In this document: positions 1 through 9,441 of the stretch, piece by piece | Numbering within the stretch: position 1 is the stretch's first letter | How the letters are laid out: every line of letters begins with the position of its first letter | Source of the DNA: Oscillospiraceae bacterium | GTDB taxonomy: Bacteria; Bacillota_A; Clostridia; Oscillospirales; WRJC01 | DNA: 11,822 nt | Direction: 5' to 3' | NCBI GenBank assembly: GCA_009782405.1 | Contig: WRJC01000080.1 | Coordinates: 1-11,822, forward strand | Position numbers and translations under genes: made by a program | The notes under the pieces: model-generated | Seen by the model: only the letters and a program-made list of their open reading frames with translations | What the model was told of the DNA's origin: nothing | Database searches by the model: none

Positions 1-599
1 TCGAAGTCACGACTGTGACCATGGAGCTCCCCGACTGCGGGCTGACAAAAGAACTGTTGGACAATACCGACGTTTTGATTTGGTGGGGGCACGGCCACCA
101 CGGGGACGTCAGCGACGAAGTCACCGAACGGGTCAAGCGGCGCGTGCTATCCGGCGGCATGGGTTTTATCCCGCTCCATTCTTCGCATATGTCAAAGCCG
201 TTCATGGCTTTGATGGGAACGAGCTGCCGCCTGCACTGGTGCGACGACCACAAAGAAGTCATGTGGACCATTATCCCGTCCCACCCCATAGCCAAAGACA
301 TCCCGGAATATTTCGTGATCGATTCGGAGGAGATGTACGGCGAGCCGTTTGGCATACCCAACCCCGACGAAGTGGTTTTCATAGGCTGGTTCAACCACGG
401 CAACGTGTTTCGGAGCGGCGTGACATTCAGGCGCGGAAACGGCAAAGTCTTCTATTTCCAGCCGGGGCACCCTTCAAACGGCGCCTATGCGAACAAATAC
501 GTGCAAAAAATAATCGAGAACGCGGTCTATTGGGCAAAACCGGAATTTGTTGTGGGCAAGTTCGAGGATTATTTCGATACAAACACGATAAAACTTTAA
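1..599 (+). CDS. ThuA-like (trehalose utilization) domain protein, 5' end cut by window
   Basis: The reading frame is open from the first bases of the window to TAA at 597-599. A GTG at 15 and an ATG at 21 lie inside the conserved part of the family and are not the start, which lies before the window. The visible ~198 residues match my memory of the ThuA family (class I glutamine-amidotransferase-like fold): the strand-loop DVLIWWGH, then IPLHSSHMSKPF, the HPIAKDIPEYF...EEMYGEPF stretch and the C-terminal signature VFYFQPGHPSNGAYANKYV. Family members are about 240 residues, so some 40-50 are missing. ThuA proteins occur in sugar-use loci (named from rhizobial trehalose/maltitol use), but their exact reaction is poorly defined. 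The gene ends 18 bases before the beta-galactosidase, so the two are probably cotranscribed and this protein probably acts on the same sugar pathway. No signal peptide can be judged. Family assignment is firm; the role is inferred. Confidence 0.88.
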   Translation, partial: EVTTVTMELPDCGLTKELLDNTDVLIWWGHGHHGDVSDEVTERVKRRVLSGGMGFIPLHSSHMSKPFMALMGTSCRLHWCDDHKEVMWTIIPSHPIAKDIPEYFVIDSEEMYGEPFGIPNPDEVVFIGWFNHGNVFRSGVTFRRGNGKVFYFQPGHPSNGAYANKYVQKIIENAVYWAKPEFVVGKFEDYFDTNTIKL

Positions 600-3752
<3,153 letters not shown>

Positions 3753-3757
3753 ACAAT

Positions 3758-4951
3758 ATGAGATTTAACGAAAAATACAGGAGCCAGATAATATTCGCGG
3801 CCGCTTTTTTGATGTGGTTTTCGATATATTCATATCAGTCCAATTTTACCCCTTATATGGAATCGCTCGCCTTTTCCCCGGCGATGATCGGGCTTGTCAT
3901 CGGCTCCTACGGCCTGACCCAGATGCTTTTGAGGATCCCGTTCGGCGTTCTGTCCGACAAATTGGGGACGAGAAAGCTGTTTATCATAATCGGCGTCGCC
4001 TTTACGTCTCTTTCGGCGCTCGTTCTGTTTTTTTTCGACAATGTTTTCATCGTTTTGTTCGCGCGGGCGAGCGCGGGGGTGGCTTCTTCGACTTGGGTCA
4101 GTTTCATGGTGCTCAATTCGAGCTACCACGACAAGGAAAAAACCGTGAAGGCGGTGGGGACCCTTGAATTTTTCAGCGGCACGGGGCAGCTCGGCGGGAT
4201 AATAGCGGGTTCTTTGCTGGTGGGGTTCACTATATGGAAAGACAAATCGGCGTTCGCGCTCGCGCTTGCAGTGGGGCTTGCGGCTTTCGTTTTGTCTTTT
4301 GCGATATATGAGGACAAAGAAAAGTTAAAGCAAAGCCAAAATAAAACTCCAATCGAAAAAAAAGACCGCCCCAAGCTCGCGAAAATATTGTCCGATAAAA
4401 ACCTGCTGATCGTTTCGGCCATCGGAATGATTTCGCAGCTGATAACTTTCGGCACGATATTCGGCTTCACCCCGGCATACGCGAAGGAAGTTTTAAAAAT
4501 AGGCGAATTTCAAAACGGCATACTTATGGTGGTATCATATCTCCCCACCGCTTTCGGGGCGCTGTTTCTCGGCAGGTTTTTGATCGGCAGAATAAAAGAG
4601 CACAATTTGGTTTTTGTCGGGATGCTCACGCTCGGGGCGGCCACGATATCGATCCCCTTTATTTCGTATTACCCGCTTTTGGTCATTTCGCAAGCGGCGG
4701 CGGGCATCGGAAAGGGCATATCATTTCCGCTGCTGATGGGATTGAGCATAAAAAAAATACCGGAAAACGCCAGGGGGACGGCGATGGGCATCTTTCAGGC
4801 GGTCTACGGCTTCGGGATGTTTTTGGGGCCGTTTGGCGTTGGACTCATAAAAGAGCATTTCGAGCTCGGAGCGGCGTTTGTGCTGCTGGGCGCGATTTGT
4901 TTCGTCTGTTCGCTGATATCGTATTTTTCGTTGAAGAAACTGGATCTGTAA
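3758..4951 (+). CDS. Major facilitator superfamily transporter (likely sugar or sugar-derivative uptake)
   Basis: A 397-residue integral membrane protein with about 12 hydrophobic helices in two six-helix halves. The charged central loop (about 185-212) is rich in Lys, Glu and Gln. MFS motif A is clear between helices 2 and 3: GVLSDKLGTRK at 63-73. A second-half counterpart follows helix 8 (GRFLIGRIKEH). The helix 4 and 5 segments are Gly/Ala/Ser-rich, as is usual for the family. The ATG is only 5 bases after the lacZ stop, and the only Shine-Dalgarno-like stretch (AGCAGGG near 3735) lies within lacZ, so translational coupling is likely. The context suggests import of the galactoside cleaved by LacZ, but MFS substrate cannot be read from sequence; export of a sugar or drug remains possible. 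The last 20 bases of the reading frame, into the stop codon, recur at 6672-6691. Confidence 0.9.
   Translation: MRFNEKYRSQIIFAAAFLMWFSIYSYQSNFTPYMESLAFSPAMIGLVIGSYGLTQMLLRIPFGVLSDKLGTRKLFIIIGVAFTSLSALVLFFFDNVFIVLFARASAGVASSTWVSFMVLNSSYHDKEKTVKAVGTLEFFSGTGQLGGIIAGSLLVGFTIWKDKSAFALALAVGLAAFVLSFAIYEDKEKLKQSQNKTPIEKKDRPKLAKILSDKNLLIVSAIGMISQLITFGTIFGFTPAYAKEVLKIGEFQNGILMVVSYLPTAFGALFLGRFLIGRIKEHNLVFVGMLTLGAATISIPFISYYPLLVISQAAAGIGKGISFPLLMGLSIKKIPENARGTAMGIFQAVYGFGMFLGPFGVGLIKEHFELGAAFVLLGAICFVCSLISYFSLKKLDL
4930..4949 (+). repeat. Source copy of the 20-base repeat at the MFS 3' end
   Basis: GTTGAAGAAACTGGATCTGT encodes the last residues LKKLDL plus the first base of the stop codon of the MFS gene. 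It is repeated exactly, in direct orientation, at 6672-6691. The flanking bases differ on both sides (C versus A upstream, A versus G downstream). In the second copy the same codons run into TGA instead of TAA. Confidence 0.9.
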
Positions 4952-4981
4952 ATTTTGCCAACAAAACAAAAATAAACAAAA

Positions 4982-4988
4982 AAGGGAG
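4982..4988 (+). promoter_or_regulatory. Ribosome binding site of the SLH protein gene
   Basis: AAGGGAG ends 9 bases before the ATG at 4998. The 46-base gap after the MFS gene is A-rich. I see no convincing -35/-10 pair or terminator hairpin in it, so readthrough from the sugar operon is possible. Confidence 0.7.
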
Positions 4989-4997
4989 ATTTGAAAA

Positions 4998-6593
4998 ATG
5001 AAAAAAGCATTATCGTTTGCATTTGCGTTTATTATATGCCTGTCGCTTGCGCCGCTTGCGGCATTTGCAATGAGCGATGCCAACAACGGCGATTGGAACG
5101 AAAAGTATGTAACTATCCGCAACACAAACGAAGCGGAACTTATGGTGCGCGTGGGCGATATTGACGCCTTGAACGACGCGAATGCCATTGAAAACGGTTA
5201 TAACCCGTTTACGGCGAAAAACCAGCGTTCGCACGGTTACCCGTGGGATTTGGATGAAACCGATCCCGAAGGGACAGACCGTATTTACGTCGGCAGCCAT
5301 TGGAGCGGAGAAGCAGCGGACGGTTACGCAAATTATTTTGATTCATACAAAAACGGCGGATACCAAGACAAAGCATTTGGCGAAGGCGCGCTGGCAATCA
5401 CGATGAACTATGACATTTCCGGCATTTCGGTGAAAAGCGCCCTGCTCCAGCTCTGCATAGACGATTTTCAGGCGTTGAATTGGGGAAGCAAATTTGTCGT
5501 GACCTTGAATGGGAAAGATGCTCCTTTTATAGCAGAGTTGCTTAACCAAGTAGACCAAACCGGGCCAGTTTCCTATATTGTTTCGGCTGTTATCCCTTCT
5601 GGTTTTTTTTCCGATATTTCTTCCGGCAAACTTGTCATTGAAATTGATGAGGTTACCGGCATCGGCGACGGCTATGCGGTTGATTTCGCAAAATTGCTTG
5701 TCAACTACAACGAAAACTTATTTACGGGCAATTTCAACGGCACAACCGAACCGGGGGCAACGGTCAGATTGCTTGGGACAAGCACGACCGTAAAAGCGGC
5801 GAACGACGGCAGTTTTAATTTCAAAGCTATACCTGGGCTAAATGCCGTCCGCGCTTCGAAAGACGGATATAAGGAGAATTACAAATTCGGAATTGTGCTG
5901 TCATCCGATACGGAATGGAGCCCGAATGTCCCACTTTCGGCGGGGATAGGGAATCCCGACATAGATTTTTCGAAATTTGCCGCCACGGGCGCTTGGGCCG
6001 ATGCTTCCGAATGGGCCACGCTTGAACTTCAAAAAGCGGACGAACTGGGGTTGATCCCTGAAAGCTTGCGCGGCGCGGATATGAAAAAGCCGATCACCCG
6101 GGCGGAGTTCGCGGCGGTGTCCGTGAAAGTATACGAAGCGCTGTCCGGAGCGGCGGCAATACCTTCTATCAATAATCCTTTTGCCGATACCAGCGACATT
6201 GAAGTATTGAAGGCATACAACGTGGGGATCACGGTGGGGACGGGCGCGACGACGTTCGAGCCGGATGCCCTGCTGAACCGCGAGCAAGCGGCGACGATGC
6301 TGACGAGGGTGTTCAAGAGGGTTTCGATTACCGGGTGGACGATGCAGACAGACGGGCAGTTTGCCCTTGTATACGAAAAGCCGGCGCCATTTGCGGACGA
6401 CAGGGACATATCGGACTGGGCGAAGGACAGCGTGTACTTCATGGCGGCGAACAAAATCATTTTGGGCGACGGCGGGAAATTTATGCCGAAGGCCACGACG
6501 AGCGACGAAGAGGCGCGAGGCTACGCGCAGGCCACGCGCGAACAAGCTCTGCTCATCGCGGTGCGCATGGTCGAAAATCTCAAAGGCAGTTAG
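4998..6593 (+). CDS. Secreted S-layer-homology (SLH) domain surface protein
   Basis: A 531-residue exported protein. A Sec signal peptide is plain at residues 1-24 (MKK, a long hydrophobic core, then a probable cut after AFA). Residues about 35-240 form a Gly/Asp-rich, probably beta-sandwich domain with RVGDID, SHGYPWDLDETDPEGTDRI and GDGYAVDFAKLLVN. I recall similar blocks in surface proteins of Bacillota, but I cannot name the family. Residues about 242-312 (GTTEPGATVRLLG...NDGSFNFKAIPGLNAVRASKDGY) resemble a carboxypeptidase-regulatory or Ig-like beta repeat. Three SLH repeats follow at about 332-387 (ITRAEF), 394-443 (NPFADTSD, LNREQAATML) and 463-531 (APFADDRDISDWAKDSVYFM, TREQALLI). In known SLH proteins these bind pyruvylated cell-wall polymers, so the protein is probably anchored at the cell surface. 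The N-terminal region could bind or present carbohydrate next to the sugar operon, which is inference. The SLH-coding part is much more GC-rich than the middle of the gene. Confidence 0.9.
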   Translation: MKKALSFAFAFIICLSLAPLAAFAMSDANNGDWNEKYVTIRNTNEAELMVRVGDIDALNDANAIENGYNPFTAKNQRSHGYPWDLDETDPEGTDRIYVGSHWSGEAADGYANYFDSYKNGGYQDKAFGEGALAITMNYDISGISVKSALLQLCIDDFQALNWGSKFVVTLNGKDAPFIAELLNQVDQTGPVSYIVSAVIPSGFFSDISSGKLVIEIDEVTGIGDGYAVDFAKLLVNYNENLFTGNFNGTTEPGATVRLLGTSTTVKAANDGSFNFKAIPGLNAVRASKDGYKENYKFGIVLSSDTEWSPNVPLSAGIGNPDIDFSKFAATGAWADASEWATLELQKADELGLIPESLRGADMKKPITRAEFAAVSVKVYEALSGAAAIPSINNPFADTSDIEVLKAYNVGITVGTGATTFEPDALLNREQAATMLTRVFKRVSITGWTMQTDGQFALVYEKPAPFADDRDISDWAKDSVYFMAANKIILGDGGKFMPKATTSDEEARGYAQATREQALLIAVRMVENLKGS

Positions 6594-6598
6594 CGAAG

Positions 6599-6616
6599 AT
6601 TAAAAATATTGAACTG
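6599..6616 (+). repeat. Mosaic fragment 1: copy of methyltransferase bases 8173-8190
   Basis: ATTAAAAATATTGAACTG is identical over 18 bases to the stretch encoding IKNIEL in the methyltransferase gene. Alone, an AT-rich 18-mer could be chance. Its position directly before a second fragment of the same gene, in the correct order and strand, argues against that. Confidence 0.7.
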
Positions 6617-6674
6617 TATAGTTATTGGAAATCCTCCATACTTCAAACTTGCGAAAGATGCACCGGAAGCAGTT
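6617..6674 (+). repeat. Mosaic fragment 2: copy of the methyltransferase motif IV region
   Basis: These 58 bases match 8367-8424 with a single difference (A at 6638, G at 8388), a silent Pro codon change. The copied segment covers the catalytic NPPY motif (IVIGNPPYFKLAKDAPEAV). The offset to the source is exactly 1750 bases. The fragment has no start codon or context for translation as a methyltransferase. Confidence 0.93.
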
Positions 6675-6691
6675 GAAGAAACTGGATCTGT
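6672..6691 (+). repeat. Mosaic fragment 3: copy of the MFS gene 3' end
   Basis: Twenty bases identical to 4930-4949. The first three (GTT, 6672-6674) are shared with the end of fragment 2, which is a 3-base microhomology at the joint. The codons LKKLDL are retained and are followed by TGA at 6691-6693. Confidence 0.9.
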
Positions 6692-6697
6692 GAGGGG
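6692..6697 (+). promoter_or_regulatory. Ribosome binding site of the peptidase-like gene
   Basis: GAGGGG lies 6 bases before the ATG at 6704 and overlaps the TGA that ends the copied MFS codons. The arrangement is what one expects in an operon where this gene directly followed an MFS gene. Confidence 0.7.
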
Positions 6698-6703
6698 TTA
6701 TAT

Positions 6704-7912
6704 ATGTACATGGGCACGAAAAAGATAATGCCAGGCAACGCAACGGTATTTGTAAATTTTGAAGATCGCGAAAAGGCGATTATCGTGAGATGCATAGTTT
6801 CATTTGATGCCCCTTTGACGGATTTCCGTTTTTCGATAAGCACTCTGTTGACATTGGAAAAAATTTCAGCCGACGCAGATATGGAATGGAAAATCGCAAA
6901 AGAATGGCAGCCCCAATGGCAGCACAAAAGCAATGAAATCGAGGTGAAAAGCAAAACGCCGATGCGCGAATTGACCATTGAATACCATGGGCGCGTTTCC
7001 GGCTGGTGCAATATCATCGAGGAGCGAAGAATTGCATTGAGCGCGTATTCCGCTTGGACAATTTCCGAAGCATCGACGCCAATTGACTTCATATTCAAAA
7101 TAGCGGACATGGAAGATTATTTTATCGTCAACGCCCGATACGAGCCGTCGGAAAAGGTTTGGATATACGGCGAAACAGACCATGACACAGGAAATATCAT
7201 CGCGTTGAAAAAAGGGCGGTACCATGTCGCCAGCACAGGGAATTTTAATTTCTATTTCTTAAACGAAGCGGAAAGAGTTTATGCGGAAAACTATACGCAT
7301 TACTACGACGAAATCATGAAATACTACTCGTCCGTTTTCGGGAAAAAGGATATAGATAAAATTGATATCGTTTCGTTGGACATTGAAAAGGGCGGCGGGG
7401 CATATTTTCGAAAAGAACTCATAGTGATTGACAAAATTCATATTTCGGACGATATAGACAAAATCAAACAAAGCACGATTACATTATTGGGGCATGAACT
7501 CGGCCATAACTGGTTTTTTAGCGCCGATACGGCAACTTGGGAAGATTGGGTGGGCGAAACCGGGGCGGAATGGGCGGCGTTAGTCTACATTTTGTCTTTG
7601 GGCGATAAAGAGTTTTTCGAGAGTCATTTATCGTGGGCGAAAGAAAAATACAAAGACACCCCTGTGATCAAATCAGCTGACGCAAAACGCCCCGCCGATG
7701 GCGTGCATATCCGCGGGGTCATGATGTTTTATGAAATTTATCTCAAATATGGGATTGAGACAATAATAACGATGTTGAAGATTCTCGCCGAATTAAAGGA
7801 CAAAACGACAGCCAATTTTTTGGCGGAAATAAAAAACAAGATCGGGGACGATATACCGGCCAAAATTGAACGCGGCTTGACAACCAAAGATTACACAGGG
7901 CTTTTTGATTAA
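6704..7912 (+). CDS. M1-like (gluzincin) zinc metallopeptidase homologue, atypical
   Basis: A 402-residue protein with no signal peptide or membrane segment, so probably cytoplasmic. The N-terminal ~180 residues look like an all-beta domain, and the C-terminal half carries the M1-type zinc core. HELGHNW supplies zinc ligands H264 and H268 and catalytic E265. WVGETGAEW supplies the third ligand E285, aligning with the WxNEGFA block of M1 aminopeptidases, but the HExxH-to-Glu spacing is 16 residues rather than the usual 18. GGAYFRKELIVID (231-243) aligns with the GAMEN loop, yet Phe235 stands where the exopeptidase Glu should be. VHIRGVMMFYEIYLKYG aligns with the VYEKG block, with His335 in place of the catalytic Tyr. 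It may therefore be an endopeptidase-like or non-peptidase member. The start is supported by GAGGGG at 6692-6697. Its substrate and link to the neighbours are unknown. Confidence 0.75.
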   Translation: MYMGTKKIMPGNATVFVNFEDREKAIIVRCIVSFDAPLTDFRFSISTLLTLEKISADADMEWKIAKEWQPQWQHKSNEIEVKSKTPMRELTIEYHGRVSGWCNIIEERRIALSAYSAWTISEASTPIDFIFKIADMEDYFIVNARYEPSEKVWIYGETDHDTGNIIALKKGRYHVASTGNFNFYFLNEAERVYAENYTHYYDEIMKYYSSVFGKKDIDKIDIVSLDIEKGGGAYFRKELIVIDKIHISDDIDKIKQSTITLLGHELGHNWFFSADTATWEDWVGETGAEWAALVYILSLGDKEFFESHLSWAKEKYKDTPVIKSADAKRPADGVHIRGVMMFYEIYLKYGIETIITMLKILAELKDKTTANFLAEIKNKIGDDIPAKIERGLTTKDYTGLFD

Positions 7913-7938
7913 ACCAAATTGATTTATATTTTTTCGTT

Positions 7939-7943
7939 GGAGG
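7939..7943 (+). promoter_or_regulatory. Ribosome binding site of the methyltransferase gene
   Basis: GGAGG stands 4 bases before the ATG at 7948, a short but usable spacing. An in-frame ATG at 7987 (MSKPKDM) has no comparable upstream signal, so 7948 is preferred. Confidence 0.65.
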
Positions 7944-7947
7944 ACAT

Positions 7948-9441
7948 ATGTTAGATCATATTGCACAACAAACGGATAACTACATAATGTCCAAACCAAA
8001 GGATATGCGAAAATCCCTTGGACAATTCTTCACGTCTAAAGCAACCGCCCGTTTTATGGCTGAATTATTTGATATTCCTCATAAAGATACTATCAAAATA
8101 CTTGACCCGGGAGCGGGGTCGGGCATACTTTCGGCAGCCATTATTGAAGTGATCGACAAATCACACCCCGCCATTAAAAATATTGAACTGACCTGTTATG
8201 AAACGAATTGCGACATTATTACTCTACTCATTGAAAATATTGAATTTATCAAGCGTTTGGCAAGAGTGAAACTAACGGCAGAAATAATTTCAGACGATTA
8301 CCTACTATCACAAGCAGATGATTTCACGGGAACATTATCAGCCTCTGCAACACAACAAAAATATGATATAGTTATTGGAAATCCTCCGTACTTCAAACTT
8401 GCGAAAGATGCACCGGAAGCAGTTTCTATGCCAGAAGTCTGTTATGGCGCGCCTAATATATACTTCCTCTTTGCTTCCATGAGCTTATTTAATTTATGTG
8501 AAAATGGCGAAATGGTATACATCATTCCACGGTCTTGGACATCGGGTGCATATTTTTCTCGTTTCCGTAACTATCTTTTGCATCATGGAAAAATTACGGA
8601 TATACATATTTTTGCAAGCCGTAAAAAGGTTTTTGACAATGAAGATGTGCTGCAGGAAACTATGATTATGAAATTGCGAAAAACAAATATAACCCCGTCA
8701 ACAGTACGAATTACATCATCGACAGATTCAAAAGATTTCAGCATGAAAACAGAATTGATTATGCCTTATGGCATAGTTGTTTCTGGCAGGGAACAGTATG
8801 TTTATTTAATCACTTCGCAAGAAGAAGCTGAAGTTTTGCAAAAAGTAAATGCCTTTGAAAAGCCTATGCCATCAATGGGCTTAAAAATGAAAACGGGTTT
8901 AACTGTTGATTTCCGAAATAGGGAATTGCTCCGTAATAGCAATGGCGATAACATCGTGCCTTTATTTTATTCTCAGCATATAAAAGACGGACGAGTCGTT
9001 TTTCCTATTGGTAAAGAAAACGAATATATGTCCGATGAGCTGCCGGGTATGGTCCAAATAAACCGAAATTATCTTTTCGTTAAAAGATTCACCGCTAAAG
9101 AAGAACGCAGACGATTGCAATGTGCTGTATACTTTGCCAATAATTATCCTGAATATGAAAAAATCAGCACACAGAATAAAATCAACTTTATTGATACGAC
9201 AGACAATTCGGAAATGACCGAAGAACTTGTTTGCGGTCTTTATATCGTCTTGAATTCGACTCTGTACGACATATATTATCGTATTTTGAATGGTTCTACG
9301 CAGGTAAACGCAACAGAAATGAATACGATTCCGATTCCCGCTCGCAATGATTTGGAACGATTAGGACGCAAGCTGATAGAGCATGGGGATTATTCCACTG
9401 AATATTGCGACAGAATTTTGGAGGAAGTTGTGTATGCCTAA
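7948..9441 (+). CDS. Type II N6-adenine DNA methyltransferase of a BsuBI/PstI-like system
   Basis: Transfers a methyl group from S-adenosylmethionine to N6 of adenine in the recognition site, protecting host DNA from the partner endonuclease. The length of 497 residues fits M.BsuBI/M.PstI (about 500). The motif order is that of the gamma class: motif X-like SLGQFFTSKATARFM, AdoMet-binding ILDPGAGSG (D53, G55, G57, G59), catalytic NPPY at 145-148, then a long C-terminal target-recognition region. The partner gene identifies the likely target as CTGCAG, with the A methylated, but specificity is inferred. The endonuclease gene overlaps the last 8 bases, so the two are translated in tandem, methyltransferase first. 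Base composition is clearly lower in GC than the sugar operon (for example 21 of 60 bases at 8221-8280 versus 35 of 60 at 3301-3360), suggesting horizontal arrival. Parts of this gene are duplicated at 6599-6674. Confidence 0.93.
   Translation: MLDHIAQQTDNYIMSKPKDMRKSLGQFFTSKATARFMAELFDIPHKDTIKILDPGAGSGILSAAIIEVIDKSHPAIKNIELTCYETNCDIITLLIENIEFIKRLARVKLTAEIISDDYLLSQADDFTGTLSASATQQKYDIVIGNPPYFKLAKDAPEAVSMPEVCYGAPNIYFLFASMSLFNLCENGEMVYIIPRSWTSGAYFSRFRNYLLHHGKITDIHIFASRKKVFDNEDVLQETMIMKLRKTNITPSTVRITSSTDSKDFSMKTELIMPYGIVVSGREQYVYLITSQEEAEVLQKVNAFEKPMPSMGLKMKTGLTVDFRNRELLRNSNGDNIVPLFYSQHIKDGRVVFPIGKENEYMSDELPGMVQINRNYLFVKRFTAKEERRRLQCAVYFANNYPEYEKISTQNKINFIDTTDNSEMTEELVCGLYIVLNSTLYDIYYRILNGSTQVNATEMNTIPIPARNDLERLGRKLIEHGDYSTEYCDRILEEVVYA
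8173..8190 (+). repeat. Source of mosaic fragment 1 inside the methyltransferase gene
   Basis: Eighteen bases encoding IKNIEL, identical to 6599-6616. In the copy, the following 176 bases (8191-8366) are missing. Confidence 0.7.
8367..8424 (+). repeat. Source of mosaic fragment 2 inside the methyltransferase gene
   Basis: Encodes the motif IV region of the methyltransferase and matches 6617-6674 at 57 of 58 bases. The match ends at GTT (8422-8424), the same triplet that begins the MFS-derived repeat. Confidence 0.92.
9420..9424 (+). promoter_or_regulatory. Ribosome binding site of the restriction endonuclease gene
   Basis: GGAGG within the methyltransferase 3' end, 9 bases before the ATG at 9434. 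It decides the start: an ATG further upstream in the same frame, at 9383, would give a 51-base longer overlap and has no such signal. Confidence 0.75.

Larger units (their letters stand above)
6594..6703 (+). other. Intergenic mosaic built from fragments of two neighbouring genes
   Basis: Of these 110 bases, 93 (6599-6691) are accounted for by copies of sequence found elsewhere in the window. In order they are 8173-8190, 8367-8424 and 4930-4949, all in the same orientation as their sources. The methyltransferase pieces skip 176 bases of the gene and sit in different frames relative to each other, so they encode no methyltransferase. The last 12 bases hold the ribosome binding site of the next gene. 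The layout fits the relic of a tandem duplication followed by deletions. No hairpin terminator or inverted repeats are visible. Confidence 0.85.

Noticed and set aside
6618..6728. Open frame starting IVIGNPPYFKLAKDAPEAV in the mosaic, which could be read as a methyltransferase pseudogene
   Set aside because: It is a 58-base copy of the downstream gene fused to the MFS tail, with a frame change relative to the first fragment. It was recorded as repeat fragments rather than as a separate gene.
7877..7930. Perfect TTGACA at 7877-7882 and TATATT at 7925-7930 before the methyltransferase gene
   Set aside because: The two boxes are 42 bases apart, far from the 16-18 spacing needed. A nearer TTGATT (7905-7910) leaves only 14 bases. 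No promoter was called.
9383..9433. Longer start for the restriction endonuclease (17 extra residues)
   Set aside because: The extra residues are encoded over the methyltransferase C-terminus and lack a ribosome binding site. GGAGG at 9420-9424 points to 9434.
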